From NCBI GenBank assembly GCA_019638525.1, contig JAHBTO010000002.1:593628-657627 (forward strand): a stretch of DNA of 64,000 bases, in the 5' to 3' direction. Source of the stretch: Ferruginibacter sp. GTDB taxonomy: Bacteria; Bacteroidota; Bacteroidia; Chitinophagales; Chitinophagaceae. How positions within the stretch are numbered: position 1 is the stretch's first letter; each line of letters begins with the position of its first letter. The notes under the pieces are model-generated. The model was not told the DNA's origin. It saw only the letters and a program-made list of their open reading frames with translations, and searched no databases. Made by a program: the position numbers and the translations under genes. Below, one piece after another: positions 42,290 through 51,333 of the stretch.

Positions 42290-44365
42290 TTAATTTATTC
42301 CCCATTTTAATTTCCAGCGGGGGTAATCTTTTTCAATTAATTTAGCCGGCCAAGTGCCGTACCAGGCATAACCAATACGTCTTTCATTTTCTACCTCAGC
42401 AATTGTTTTATGCCGTTCACTGTCTCGCCCGGTAAAAAAAGGTTCGTTGGTATCTATATCATAAAACCTTGCCCAAATCACCGAATTACTATCGGGCACT
42501 AAAACATTATCCTTGCCACTTTTTTCATTGGGTGCTGCCACTTCAACAAACTTGTAACCGGTTATTTTTACTTTTTCAAACCATTCCATTGCAGCCGTAA
42601 TTGATTTAATGATGGCGGGTGATGGTTTATCAATCTTCATTAAGAACTTAACAATGCCCACAGTTTCCATTCCGCTTAATGAAACCAACTCAAACTTGCG
42701 TGCCATTTCGGGTTGTAATGTTTTAGCATTATACTGGGCACACCAGGCAGTTAATTTGCCGTTTTGTTTTAACTGTGTTTTTAAAATACATTGAATGCCC
42801 CTGTCAATGGCATCAATACAGCGGTTTACATTGATGCCATTAATCACATCAAGCCCGTTTTTTTTGTGTACCACATCATACAAAACTTCCAAAGCATTAA
42901 TCATTGCATTATCGTTGTATGTTACCTGGCTTCTGTAACTGCTAAAATCGGGGTAAAACTGTGGCCAGCCGCCATTGGCATATTGGGCTTTCAATAAATA
43001 TTCAACACCCCTGTTGGCAGCTCTTAAATAATTTTCGTTTTTTGTTGCTGTATATGCTTTTGCCAGGTACCTTATCTCTTTTGTAGTGGCGCCGTTGTCG
43101 ATGGTTGCATCCTTACCTTCAGCATAACCACTTATCAATTCCACTTTTTCTGCATCGGTAAGTACACGGTTGTAATCAACTTTTTTATCGCCCTGGAAAT
43201 GTTTTGGCCAACCACCATTGCTTCGCTGGTACAGCAACATGTTTTCGGCAATGGGGTCAGTTGAACTATTTTTTTGAGTATCGCTTACAGGAGAATTAGA
43301 AGTAGCGCCGTTTTTTTCTTGCTTTTTAATTTCACTCTTTGCTATAGTTACAGATGGGTTCCATTTATAATCGTACACCCATGCAGTTGAATAATCATTG
43401 ATACTAAACCCGGGCGGTAAATTATTTTTTAACCACACATAATTACCATCATCTTTTTTACAATTGAAATAATACACCCGCTTGCCCCATTGTATTTTGT
43501 TGGGTGGATTTGCCACTCGTTGATAAATATCTGCATCTGCCATGTTTTTATCAAAGCTGCATGTAAGCAAATAAAATTGTGCATCCCTGTGATAGCGCCC
43601 TAATTTATAACCGGCATCGCCAATAAACCTGCAATTAAGAAAAACAGATTTTGAACTTTCATGTAAACTTCCATCGTGCCATATTGCAGCTTCTTTGCTG
43701 TGGCAGATGAATGTACAACCCTCTGCCAGTGCCCATCCACGAGGGCAATAAAAATCAACACCACCTTCCATCACACAATCTTTAAAATAAAACATACCGT
43801 CAGTTGTATTCCAGGGACTAACGGTATCGCCGCCATAAGCACGAAAGATGCAATTGATAACAATTAACCTGGTGGTTTCAAAAGAGCGAAGAGCCATCTG
43901 GTGCCCTTTGGGGCTAATGGTTTTTATTTTTGCCGAATCGTTGGCGCAGGTAATTGTTTTATCTTTTGCATAATCGTTTCCATAGCTGTTGATAACAGTT
44001 AAATTCTCCAGCACAATATCATTTCCTTTTAGGTTGATAGTAGCGGTACCATAATCATCTGCATGATTACAGCGCCATTCTTCTCTTGCAAGGCTGATGC
44101 TGATAATGGTATTTTTTTCATCTTCTCCTTTTAGTGTAATAAAATTTTTATCAATAAATATCTTCTCATTATAAACCCCTTTTTTTATAAGAATTATCCT
44201 TTGTTCGTTTGCATCAGCAGGCAGGCTGTTTATTGCTTCCTGTATACTTTTAAAATTGGCATGTCCATCCTGCGATACTATTATTTGTTTTTGCGCCAAT
44301 GCCCAACCACCAGCAAAAACAAATGCAGTAATTAAAAAGAATATTTTATAAAACCGGGTACTCAT
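42290..44365 (-). CDS. Pectin methylesterase-like (CE8) and pectate lyase (PL10) fusion
   Basis: The 691-residue secreted protein has a signal peptide ending GWALAQ. Residues 25-320 form a CE8-like beta-helix (SQDGHANFKSIQEAIN, QMALRS, GGDTVSPW, VDFYCPRG, KLGRYH). A low-complexity linker of polar residues spans about 345-370. Residues 370-691 are a PL10 pectate lyase with YQRSNGGWPKHFQ, DNGATTKEIRYLAKA, ANGGWPQFYPD and a C-terminal RIGYAWYGTWP. It would demethylate and beta-eliminate homogalacturonan. The CE8 part lacks the Gln-Asp pair seen in classical pectinesterases and in the gene at 50296. It overlaps the upstream GH105 gene by 4 nt (ATGA). Confidence 0.9.
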   Translation of the reverse strand: MSTRFYKIFFLITAFVFAGGWALAQKQIIVSQDGHANFKSIQEAINSLPADANEQRIILIKKGVYNEKIFIDKNFITLKGEDEKNTIISISLAREEWRCNHADDYGTATINLKGNDIVLENLTVINSYGNDYAKDKTITCANDSAKIKTISPKGHQMALRSFETTRLIVINCIFRAYGGDTVSPWNTTDGMFYFKDCVMEGGVDFYCPRGWALAEGCTFICHSKEAAIWHDGSLHESSKSVFLNCRFIGDAGYKLGRYHRDAQFYLLTCSFDKNMADADIYQRVANPPNKIQWGKRVYYFNCKKDDGNYVWLKNNLPPGFSINDYSTAWVYDYKWNPSVTIAKSEIKKQEKNGATSNSPVSDTQKNSSTDPIAENMLLYQRSNGGWPKHFQGDKKVDYNRVLTDAEKVELISGYAEGKDATIDNGATTKEIRYLAKAYTATKNENYLRAANRGVEYLLKAQYANGGWPQFYPDFSSYRSQVTYNDNAMINALEVLYDVVHKKNGLDVINGINVNRCIDAIDRGIQCILKTQLKQNGKLTAWCAQYNAKTLQPEMARKFELVSLSGMETVGIVKFLMKIDKPSPAIIKSITAAMEWFEKVKITGYKFVEVAAPNEKSGKDNVLVPDSNSVIWARFYDIDTNEPFFTGRDSERHKTIAEVENERRIGYAWYGTWPAKLIEKDYPRWKLKWGIN

Positions 44366-46269
44366 CTTTTTTTAACCTGTTTTAATAACCATTTAACCAG
44401 TTCGTTTGCTGCCGTAAAATTTTGAAATTCGGCTGGCAGCTTCCTTCCATCTATATATTCATTATATATCCAGGGATCACCAACAGCCATCACAACACCT
44501 TTGCCATAGTTAGCAGTAGCAAAAACTGTTTCACTGTTTTTTGCTATTAAAGTAGTGGCAGGATGTTTCACTTCAATTGCACTAATCTCTTTCAAAAACA
44601 TTTTTTTTGTATTTGTAAAAACGGGGTTGGTATTGTTATAAACAGCGCCGGTTTCAAATGCATCGTTTTTTACCATGTTAAGGCTGTTATTTGTAAAATC
44701 AATTCCAAATTTATTACTGAGGATATTAAAATGCTGCAGGTCGCAGTTAGATGAATCGTTTGCCATTAATAATAAAACACCGCCGGCTTTAACCCAACCG
44801 GCAATTACAGCTGCGTATTGCCCGTTCATAAAATTGGGTGCTTTTGAATCTTTATATCCATCGGGGTCAACAATAATATACACTGCAGCGTTTTTTAAAT
44901 TCTCGGCAGTTGGCGCTGCATCAAGATTACAGAGGTTTGCTCCATAATGCTGCCAAATATTTCCAAAAAAACTAAAACCACCATTGTCCATTTCATCCCA
45001 GGTGTAATGCCAGCGTTTATTTATACCAAATCCATCTTTGTGCCACTCGTTATTAAAATAATTATCAAGCACCACGTTTTTTCCTTTGCCCGGTTTTGCA
45101 AATGCAGCTATTTCCATTTCGGTGCTTGCCAGTATAAATGCACCAATTCCTTTAGGATCGTTTACCACAACAGGTTCACTCATATAATATTCAAAACTGC
45201 CATCACGGTATGGTTTACCGCCAAGCCCCGAAACACTAACTGTACCTTTTAAATTTGTTTGCCCATTTGCATCCACTTCAATAAACTCTTTTATGATGCC
45301 ATCGTAACCTTTCTTTGCATTTTTTAAATAGTATTTAGGTATATAACCATTGCGAACAGCTTTTGCCAATGTATATACCAACATGCAGGAAGCCGATGCC
45401 TCTTTATAGTTTTTGGTATTGTTTGGTATATTTACCACATCGTACCACAAGCCCGATTTTTTATCCTGCACTTTTGTTATTGCAACAGCAAAGCGGTTTA
45501 GTATGCTGATGATTGAATCCCTTTTGGGATTATCGTTCGGAAAATAATCCAACACATCAACTATTGCCATGCCATACCAACCAAGCGCCCTACCCCAAAA
45601 ATTTGCCGAATTACCCGTTTCTTTATTGGCCCATTGCTGCGTTTTGCTTTCATCCCAGCCATGATAAAGCAAACCCGTTTTTGTATCTCTTGTATGTTTT
45701 TCGATATTGATGATTTGGTTGGCTATATCATCAAACAAGTTTTGCTGATGGGTCATTTTTGCGTACTCAGCATAAAATGGTTGCCCCATATACAAACCAT
45801 CTAACCAAACCTGCCAGGGATACACTTTCTTATGCCAAAAACTGCCTTCTTTTGTTCGTGGCTGTTCTTTTAACTGGCTAAAAATAAAATCAATTGCTTT
45901 TTTATATTTTCCTTTTCGGGTTACATTGTATAACATCATCAGCACTTTACCATTGTTGATATTATCAATATTAAAATCCTCTTTCTTATAATCTTTAATT
46001 GAGCCATCATCATTCACATAAAAATCCATACTATGCTGTATGTACTTAAAATACTCTCCCTGCCCGTTTAATTTCCAAACAGCTTCAATACCTTTTAAAA
46101 TAACACCCTGGTCGTAACTCCACCTGGCATTACCCGGTTTTATCTTAAACGAATCGGGCCATAAATTCATAGCAGTTTGTGCCATTTGCTGTGCATACAA
46201 AAGTGGTTGTTGCGCCTGTGCAATAACAGCAGCTCCGCAAAAAAATAATATGATGACAATCTTCCTCAT
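44362..46269 (-). CDS. GH105 unsaturated galacturonyl/rhamnogalacturonyl hydrolase with extra C-terminal domain
   Basis: The protein has 635 residues from ATG 46269 (a longer frame to 46317 exists; the signal peptide MRKIVIILFF begins here). Residues 20-390 form the GH105 (alpha/alpha)6 barrel: RWSYDQGVILKGIEAVW, YPWQVWLDGLYMGQPFYAEYA with the catalytic Asp, LLYHGWDES, and NFWGRALGWYGMAIVD. It removes the 4,5-unsaturated uronic acid left by lyases. Residues 400-635 are a separate alpha/beta domain (VYIIVDPDG, GWVKAGGVLLLMAND, GKGVVMAVGDPWIYNEYIDG) that resembles DUF4350/GATase-like folds; role unknown. Its start is 1 nt from the CE12-GH28 stop. Confidence 0.9.
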   Translation of the reverse strand: MRKIVIILFFCGAAVIAQAQQPLLYAQQMAQTAMNLWPDSFKIKPGNARWSYDQGVILKGIEAVWKLNGQGEYFKYIQHSMDFYVNDDGSIKDYKKEDFNIDNINNGKVLMMLYNVTRKGKYKKAIDFIFSQLKEQPRTKEGSFWHKKVYPWQVWLDGLYMGQPFYAEYAKMTHQQNLFDDIANQIINIEKHTRDTKTGLLYHGWDESKTQQWANKETGNSANFWGRALGWYGMAIVDVLDYFPNDNPKRDSIISILNRFAVAITKVQDKKSGLWYDVVNIPNNTKNYKEASASCMLVYTLAKAVRNGYIPKYYLKNAKKGYDGIIKEFIEVDANGQTNLKGTVSVSGLGGKPYRDGSFEYYMSEPVVVNDPKGIGAFILASTEMEIAAFAKPGKGKNVVLDNYFNNEWHKDGFGINKRWHYTWDEMDNGGFSFFGNIWQHYGANLCNLDAAPTAENLKNAAVYIIVDPDGYKDSKAPNFMNGQYAAVIAGWVKAGGVLLLMANDSSNCDLQHFNILSNKFGIDFTNNSLNMVKNDAFETGAVYNNTNPVFTNTKKMFLKEISAIEVKHPATTLIAKNSETVFATANYGKGVVMAVGDPWIYNEYIDGRKLPAEFQNFTAANELVKWLLKQVKKR

Positions 46270-46270
46270 T

Positions 46271-48667
46271 CTAATTTTTCTTACCGGGATTATTTGTTTT
46301 TGCAGGTTGAGCAACATTTGGGCTTACCCAATTAACTACTGCATTAGTAGCGCCAAAACCACAATCAAGTTGTTGTTTTGCTTTAGACAAATCGGTGTTT
46401 AAGATAAAAATATCTTTTGTTCTGCCGCCTTGTACTTGTGCCAGCAATGCAGCGCCTTCTTTATATTTTAAATTATTAATGCTGATGTTATCGCTGTTTA
46501 AAATATAGTTTACAGGGTTTGTATTTTTAGAAATCATGGTGATATCATTCAATGTAATATCGCTTGCTTCCTGTATATCTATTCCTTCATCGGCCTGTAA
46601 AACTGCATGGTTAATCAAAATGTTTTTAACATGCATTTCGGGAATACCCCTCACAAAAATTCCTTTTGCTGCTCCGTTGCAGGTGATATCATGAAAATAA
46701 AAATTTCTAAACTGCGGTGTGGTTTCATCTACTTTTAGAAATTCAACTTTGGGTGGTTCTCTTTTCTCGCCAGCCAGTACAACAGGGTCTTTAGCCATGT
46801 AATACATATCAAACAGGATAGCTTCGGCAGCTATATCTTTCATATTAATGTTGTTAACAAAAATATTTTCAACAATGCCTCCACGCCCCCTTGTTGTTTT
46901 AAACCTAAGCCCAATATCGCTGCCAATAAAAGTGCAGTTGCTTACAAATATATTTTTAGCGCCGCCACTCATTTCGCTGCCTATTACAAAACCACCATGC
47001 GAACGATAGACTGTACAATTGTTGATAATAATATCCTGCGTGGGCATACCTCTTTTCCGTCCTTCGGCATCACGGCCGCTTTTAATACAAATGCCATCAT
47101 CGCCGGTATCAAAATTGCAATCTTCAATTAGTGCGTTTTTACAACTTTCCAAATCCAATGCATCTGTATTGGCGCCATACCAGGGATTTTTTACTGTAAG
47201 ATTTTTAATGCTGATATGTTCACTCATCACCAGGTGTGTGGTCCATGCAGGCGCATTTTCAAAAGTTACATCTTCAATCAAAATATTTTTGCATTGATAA
47301 ATGCGAATCATATTGGGGCGAAGAAAATCTTTTACCTCTTCAAAATCATTGAGCGTTTTGCCTTCGGTAAGTTTACCAATGTTATTGGTAAGAGACCCTT
47401 TCAAAGCTTTTTCGGAAGGGTACCATATTTTTTTATCGGCCGATAAAACGCCGCCATATTGTGCCTGGTGTTTTTTCCACTGGCTTTCGCTTAGTTTATC
47501 TTTTTTTAGCGGGCGCCAGTAATACCCGTTTCCATTCATAATACCAGGCCCGGTGATAGCAATATTTTGTAAATTTTCTGCAACAACCGGGCTCTGGCAT
47601 CTTGCTGTGGCTACACCTTCAAAAGAAGATTCTACAAGGGGATATTGGTTAAAGTGGGAACTAAAAATTACCAACGCACCTTTAGCAAGATGCAGGTTGA
47701 TATTGCTTTTTAAGATAATTGGACCCGTAACAAATGAGCCATTGGGAATTAAAACGGTACCACCACCCTGCCTGGCACAATCATTAATTGCATTATTGAT
47801 GGCTGTTGTATTCAATGTCATCCCATCTGCAATGGCGCCGTAATTTTTTATATTAAAAGTATCAAGTTTAAAATGTGGTTTATAAATTTTAGGTAATTCA
47901 AAAGCATATTTTTCTTTAAAGGCCGATGGTTTTAAATATTTGGCCAATGGCAGGTTTTGTTCTTTTATACTTTCGCAAACAAGCGATGCCACAGAAGATG
48001 CACCATATTCGCTGAAATGAGTATTGTCTTCTTCCTTGCCTTTATAATTTTTAAAATGATGCGGAGGAATATTTAAAAACAATCGCCTGCTGTTTTCTAC
48101 ACCTTCTTTTACAATTAATGCTTCGCTGCTTTTATGCAGGTCGATAAGCATTACATGCATGGAAGCAGCCACTTCTTTTACCACTGCAGGATAATCGCCA
48201 TGCTGATCAACAAACCTGCCTGCCGAATCAAATTTTCTACGCATTACCGGTGTTATTAAAATGGGTGTTGCGCCTTTACTGCGAACATCATTAACAAAGC
48301 GAACCAGGTTTTGTTTGTATAAAGTATGTGCCGGGGCCGAGCGAAGGCTATCATTAACTTTGCTATCATTGTGCCCAAACTGTATCATAACAAAGTCGCC
48401 AGCTTTTAAGCGACTCATTACCGTATCCCATCGGTGTTCATTAATAAAACTTTTTGTGCTGCGCCCGTTTACTGCATGGTTTTGAATTTCTACTTCGTCA
48501 TTCATGTAATTAGGAAACAATTGCCCCCAACCTCTTTCAGGATTATCATCAACCGGTTTATTGGCCATTGTGCTATCGCCCACTAAAAAAATGGTTGGCT
48601 TTTTATTGGGTGTTAAAAAGGCAAAACAACTAAAAATAAGAAAAAGCAAAACCAGGTTTTTTTTCAT
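46271..48667 (-). CDS. Rhamnogalacturonan acetylesterase (CE12) and polygalacturonase (GH28) fusion
   Basis: The protein has 798 residues from ATG 48667 (TTG 48676 is possible). After a signal peptide, residues 25-250 are an SGNH esterase: FLVGDSTMANKP, HAVNGRSTKS, IQFGHNDS and DNTHFSEYGA, the CE12 rhamnogalacturonan acetylesterase pattern. Residues 270-780 are a GH28 right-handed beta-helix: NIKNYGAIADG, NTDALDLESC, DTGDDGICIKSGRD (catalytic Asp pair), SHGGFVIGSEMSGG and LRFKTTRGRGG. It would remove acetyl groups and then cut galacturonan. First gene of the long uronate operon; a LacI-type palindrome lies about 80 nt upstream. Confidence 0.92.
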   Translation of the reverse strand: MKKNLVLLFLIFSCFAFLTPNKKPTIFLVGDSTMANKPVDDNPERGWGQLFPNYMNDEVEIQNHAVNGRSTKSFINEHRWDTVMSRLKAGDFVMIQFGHNDSKVNDSLRSAPAHTLYKQNLVRFVNDVRSKGATPILITPVMRRKFDSAGRFVDQHGDYPAVVKEVAASMHVMLIDLHKSSEALIVKEGVENSRRLFLNIPPHHFKNYKGKEEDNTHFSEYGASSVASLVCESIKEQNLPLAKYLKPSAFKEKYAFELPKIYKPHFKLDTFNIKNYGAIADGMTLNTTAINNAINDCARQGGGTVLIPNGSFVTGPIILKSNINLHLAKGALVIFSSHFNQYPLVESSFEGVATARCQSPVVAENLQNIAITGPGIMNGNGYYWRPLKKDKLSESQWKKHQAQYGGVLSADKKIWYPSEKALKGSLTNNIGKLTEGKTLNDFEEVKDFLRPNMIRIYQCKNILIEDVTFENAPAWTTHLVMSEHISIKNLTVKNPWYGANTDALDLESCKNALIEDCNFDTGDDGICIKSGRDAEGRKRGMPTQDIIINNCTVYRSHGGFVIGSEMSGGAKNIFVSNCTFIGSDIGLRFKTTRGRGGIVENIFVNNINMKDIAAEAILFDMYYMAKDPVVLAGEKREPPKVEFLKVDETTPQFRNFYFHDITCNGAAKGIFVRGIPEMHVKNILINHAVLQADEGIDIQEASDITLNDITMISKNTNPVNYILNSDNISINNLKYKEGAALLAQVQGGRTKDIFILNTDLSKAKQQLDCGFGATNAVVNWVSPNVAQPAKTNNPGKKN

Positions 48668-48746
48668 TGCAATCAATCATTTTCGTACATCAAGTTTAGT
48701 TAATTATCGGCTGGTAAAAGACTAATTAATGGGGTTTATTTATGCA

Positions 48747-48764
48747 ATCGTTCCCGATAACGAT
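48747..48764. promoter_or_regulatory. Candidate LacI-family operator ahead of the CE12-GH28 operon
   Basis: ATCGTT (48747-48752) and AACGAT (48759-48764) flank CCCGAT, giving an 18-bp palindrome with a central CG, the classic LacI-family layout. It lies 80 nt upstream of the ATG at 48667. Confidence 0.55.
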
Positions 48765-48779
48765 ACCGATTTTTTTATT

Positions 48780-49214
48780 TTATGTTTTGTTAATTTTAAA
48801 AGCCTGCCTTGCCAGTAATTTCCAATGCCCGTGCAGCTTTTGCCATATTAATAAAACACCTAAATGCACTTCGCCGGGCATGCCACTATCATTTGTTTTT
48901 GCATGTAACTGGTGCCTTACCATTGCCACATTTTTGCTGATGGATATTGTTTGATTGGCAAACTCCAATGTTACAAAATCACTTTTACCTGAAACAATTT
49001 TTTGAACAAATGATTCCTGGTTATCGATATGCCCGCTTGAGTGGCCATAACTAAGTGATGGCAATGTAAGGTTGTGCAGTGTGGCAGAATCTGCATTGAG
49101 CATGGCAATACGTAATTGTTCAACAACTTCGGCTACTTGTTTTTCAGTTTTTGATTGTGCATTTGTTGGCATTGCACAAACAACTACAATGATTACACAA
49201 AATATTTTTTTCAT
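48780..49214 (-). CDS. Exported NTF2-like protein (DUF4440)
   Basis: The 144-residue protein has a signal peptide (KKIFCVIIVVVCAMPTNAQS). The mature part fits the DUF4440/SnoaL-like fold: VEQLRIAMLNADSATLHNLTLPSLSYGHSSG at the start and HLGVLLIWQKLHGHWKLLARQAFK at the end. It is the last gene of the SusCD operon, 30 nt after the Gfo/Idh gene. Periplasmic; it may bind a sugar or aid an enzyme of the locus, but no catalytic residues can be assigned. Confidence 0.82.
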   Translation of the reverse strand: MKKIFCVIIVVVCAMPTNAQSKTEKQVAEVVEQLRIAMLNADSATLHNLTLPSLSYGHSSGHIDNQESFVQKIVSGKSDFVTLEFANQTISISKNVAMVRHQLHAKTNDSGMPGEVHLGVLLIWQKLHGHWKLLARQAFKINKT

Positions 49215-49244
49215 TTTTCTATTTTATGATTTTAATACAGATGG

Positions 49245-50288
49245 TTAAATACTATACAGCTTTTTCTTTTCAATACTTTTAAATGCAGCTTCAATAATAC
49301 TTATAACATTCAGCCCTTCCTGTGCAGTAACCGGTAATGGTTTACCGTTTCTAATTGCAGCATATATACCATCATAAAAATCCATGTAATTCCCTTTTCC
49401 AGAATCAACATACTCCCTGATAATTTTTCCATCTATCCCGGTATGCAATAATCCTTTTGCCGTAACGGGTTCTGTTCCCCAATCGGGCGATGAAACATCT
49501 TTTTCATTTTGCAAATCTGTTTCCTGCACATCAGCACGTGGCTTAATAAAACTTCCTTTGCTACCATTAATAATATAGGCAGGCAAAATTTCCCTTACCA
49601 AATAACCGGCTTTTAAACGCACCCTTAAATTTTTGTAAAACAAAATCATCTCTACATAATCTTCTACTTTAGATAAAGGCCTAAGCATTGCAGCATCGGC
49701 AAATACTGCATGGGGCATTCCAAATAACTGCAAAGCCTGGTCAATTAAATGTGGGCATAAATCGGGTATAATACCTGCGCCTGGGCCCGGCGTTTCTTTA
49801 TGCAACTTAGAGCTTAAGTTTTCATTATACCGGTCAAAATGAATTTCAGCTTCAACAATATTACCCAACAGGTTTTGTTGAACAATTTTTTTTACAGTTT
49901 TAAAATCACTGTCCCACCGGCGGTTTTGATATACCGATAATTTTTTGTTTTGTTTTTCGGCCAATGCAATCAATTCAGCGGCTTCGGCTACGGTGGTGGT
50001 AAATGCTTTTTCTACCACTACATGTTTACCGGCCAGCAATGCAAGTTTTGCAAACTGGTAATGTGTGTTGATGGGTGTGTTTACAATTACCAGTTCAATT
50101 GTTTCATCGGCCAGCATATCTTGTACCGAGCGAAATGTTTTTATGTTGGGATATTTTTCTGCTGCCAGGTTTTTTGTTCTTTCTGTAACAGCATACAATT
50201 CAAACCCCGGGTTTTTATGAATGAAGGGTGCATGAAAAACCCTGCCACTCATTCCAAATGAACATAAAGCTGTTTTTATTTGTTGCAT
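49245..50288 (-). CDS. Gfo/Idh/MocA-family oxidoreductase
   Basis: The protein has 347 residues from ATG 50288 (TTG 50294 would add two). The Rossmann N-terminus, KTALCSFGMSGRVFHAPFI, and AGKHVVVEKAFTTTVAEA with the conserved EK(A/P) motif define the Gfo/Idh/MocA family; the C-terminal alpha/beta domain has GPGAGIIPDLCPHLIDQALQLFG with the likely catalytic Asp-x-x-x-His. No signal peptide is visible, so it is cytoplasmic. NAD(P)-dependent oxidation or reduction of a sugar or uronate is expected. In this locus it could act on a pectin-derived uronate or side-chain sugar, but the substrate is not predictable. Confidence 0.9.
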   Translation of the reverse strand: MQQIKTALCSFGMSGRVFHAPFIHKNPGFELYAVTERTKNLAAEKYPNIKTFRSVQDMLADETIELVIVNTPINTHYQFAKLALLAGKHVVVEKAFTTTVAEAAELIALAEKQNKKLSVYQNRRWDSDFKTVKKIVQQNLLGNIVEAEIHFDRYNENLSSKLHKETPGPGAGIIPDLCPHLIDQALQLFGMPHAVFADAAMLRPLSKVEDYVEMILFYKNLRVRLKAGYLVREILPAYIINGSKGSFIKPRADVQETDLQNEKDVSSPDWGTEPVTAKGLLHTGIDGKIIREYVDSGKGNYMDFYDGIYAAIRNGKPLPVTAQEGLNVISIIEAAFKSIEKKKLYSI

Positions 50289-50295
50289 TGCCAAA

Positions 50296-51255
50296 TTATT
50301 TGTTGTAAATATCCCATTCTCCCAGGATATTTTTGAGGCTAAACTTTTTTACTTCATCAACTGTTAATTGTTTGCTCCATGCAAACCTTGCCGCAGCATT
50401 TGCACCCGGACCTGTACTATTAAATTCGGAAAACCTTGCAGTGGCTTCATTGGCAGGGTTTTTCCAGTTATTCCATCCTCCGGCAATAATATGTTTACCT
50501 AACCAGCAATTGATATAAGTTACACTTGCAGCAGGGCTCCATGGCCTGCCCAATGATACTTTATTAACATTACTATCGGCCGTTAGTTTACAATTAAAAA
50601 AAACAAAACCAAAAGGAATAATACTGTTAGTAGATGCAGCCGTAACATGTGAATTCTTTTTACTGTGGATGGTACAGTTTTTAAATACAGCAGTAGCTGC
50701 ACCAAAAATAAAATCGGTGGTGCCTTCAATATAACAATCTTCAAAATATTGTTTTACACCCGAGCCGCTTAAAAATAACACATCCTGGAAACCAACAATA
50801 CGGCAGTTTTTAAAAGAAACCCTATTGCCTTCAATACGCACTGCTACAGCCTGCCCGGCGGTAAAGCCTGCATTGTTTTCAAAAGTTAGGTTTTGAGCAT
50901 GAAAGTTATTGCCAAAAACAAAAAACGATGCACAGGTCCAGGTATTTAATGTATCGCCATCAGGCAGTTTGGTGCCGGCATGGTTATCATAACTTAAAAT
51001 GGTACTGTCTTTATCTTCGCCGGTAAGTGTTATAAAATTTTTACGGGCATCAACCACTATCACTTCTTTATATTTTCCTTTTTTTATAAAGATTAAAACA
51101 GGGTTTACATTACCGGATGGTACCGCATCTAATGCTGCCTGTACGGTTGTGTAATCTCCACTGCCATCTTTAGCCACAATAATTTTTTTTAATTGCGCAA
51201 ATGAATATTGCAAACTGAAAATTATTATTATTAAAACGGCCACTGTTTTTTTCAT
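50296..51255 (-). CDS. Pectin methylesterase (CE8), classical
   Basis: The 319-residue secreted protein has a signal peptide (KKTVAVLIIIIFSLQYSFAQ). All family motifs are intact: TVQAALDAVPSGN, FTAGQAVAVRIEG (Gln), GFQDVLFLSG (Gln-Asp, acid), TTDFIFGAATAVF (nucleophile Asp) and VSLGRPWSP (Arg). It removes methyl esters from homogalacturonan to expose it to GH28 and PL10 enzymes. It is the third gene of the SusCD operon, 78 nt after susD and 7 nt before the Gfo/Idh gene. Probably periplasmic or on the cell surface. Confidence 0.95.
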   Translation of the reverse strand: MKKTVAVLIIIIFSLQYSFAQLKKIIVAKDGSGDYTTVQAALDAVPSGNVNPVLIFIKKGKYKEVIVVDARKNFITLTGEDKDSTILSYDNHAGTKLPDGDTLNTWTCASFFVFGNNFHAQNLTFENNAGFTAGQAVAVRIEGNRVSFKNCRIVGFQDVLFLSGSGVKQYFEDCYIEGTTDFIFGAATAVFKNCTIHSKKNSHVTAASTNSIIPFGFVFFNCKLTADSNVNKVSLGRPWSPAASVTYINCWLGKHIIAGGWNNWKNPANEATARFSEFNSTGPGANAAARFAWSKQLTVDEVKKFSLKNILGEWDIYNK

Positions 51256-51333
51256 TCAATTTCTTTTTTTTGATGAAAAAAGGCTGCAGCAATTTGCAAC
51301 AGCCCTTTTAAAAACTAACGCTATGAGAAAATT

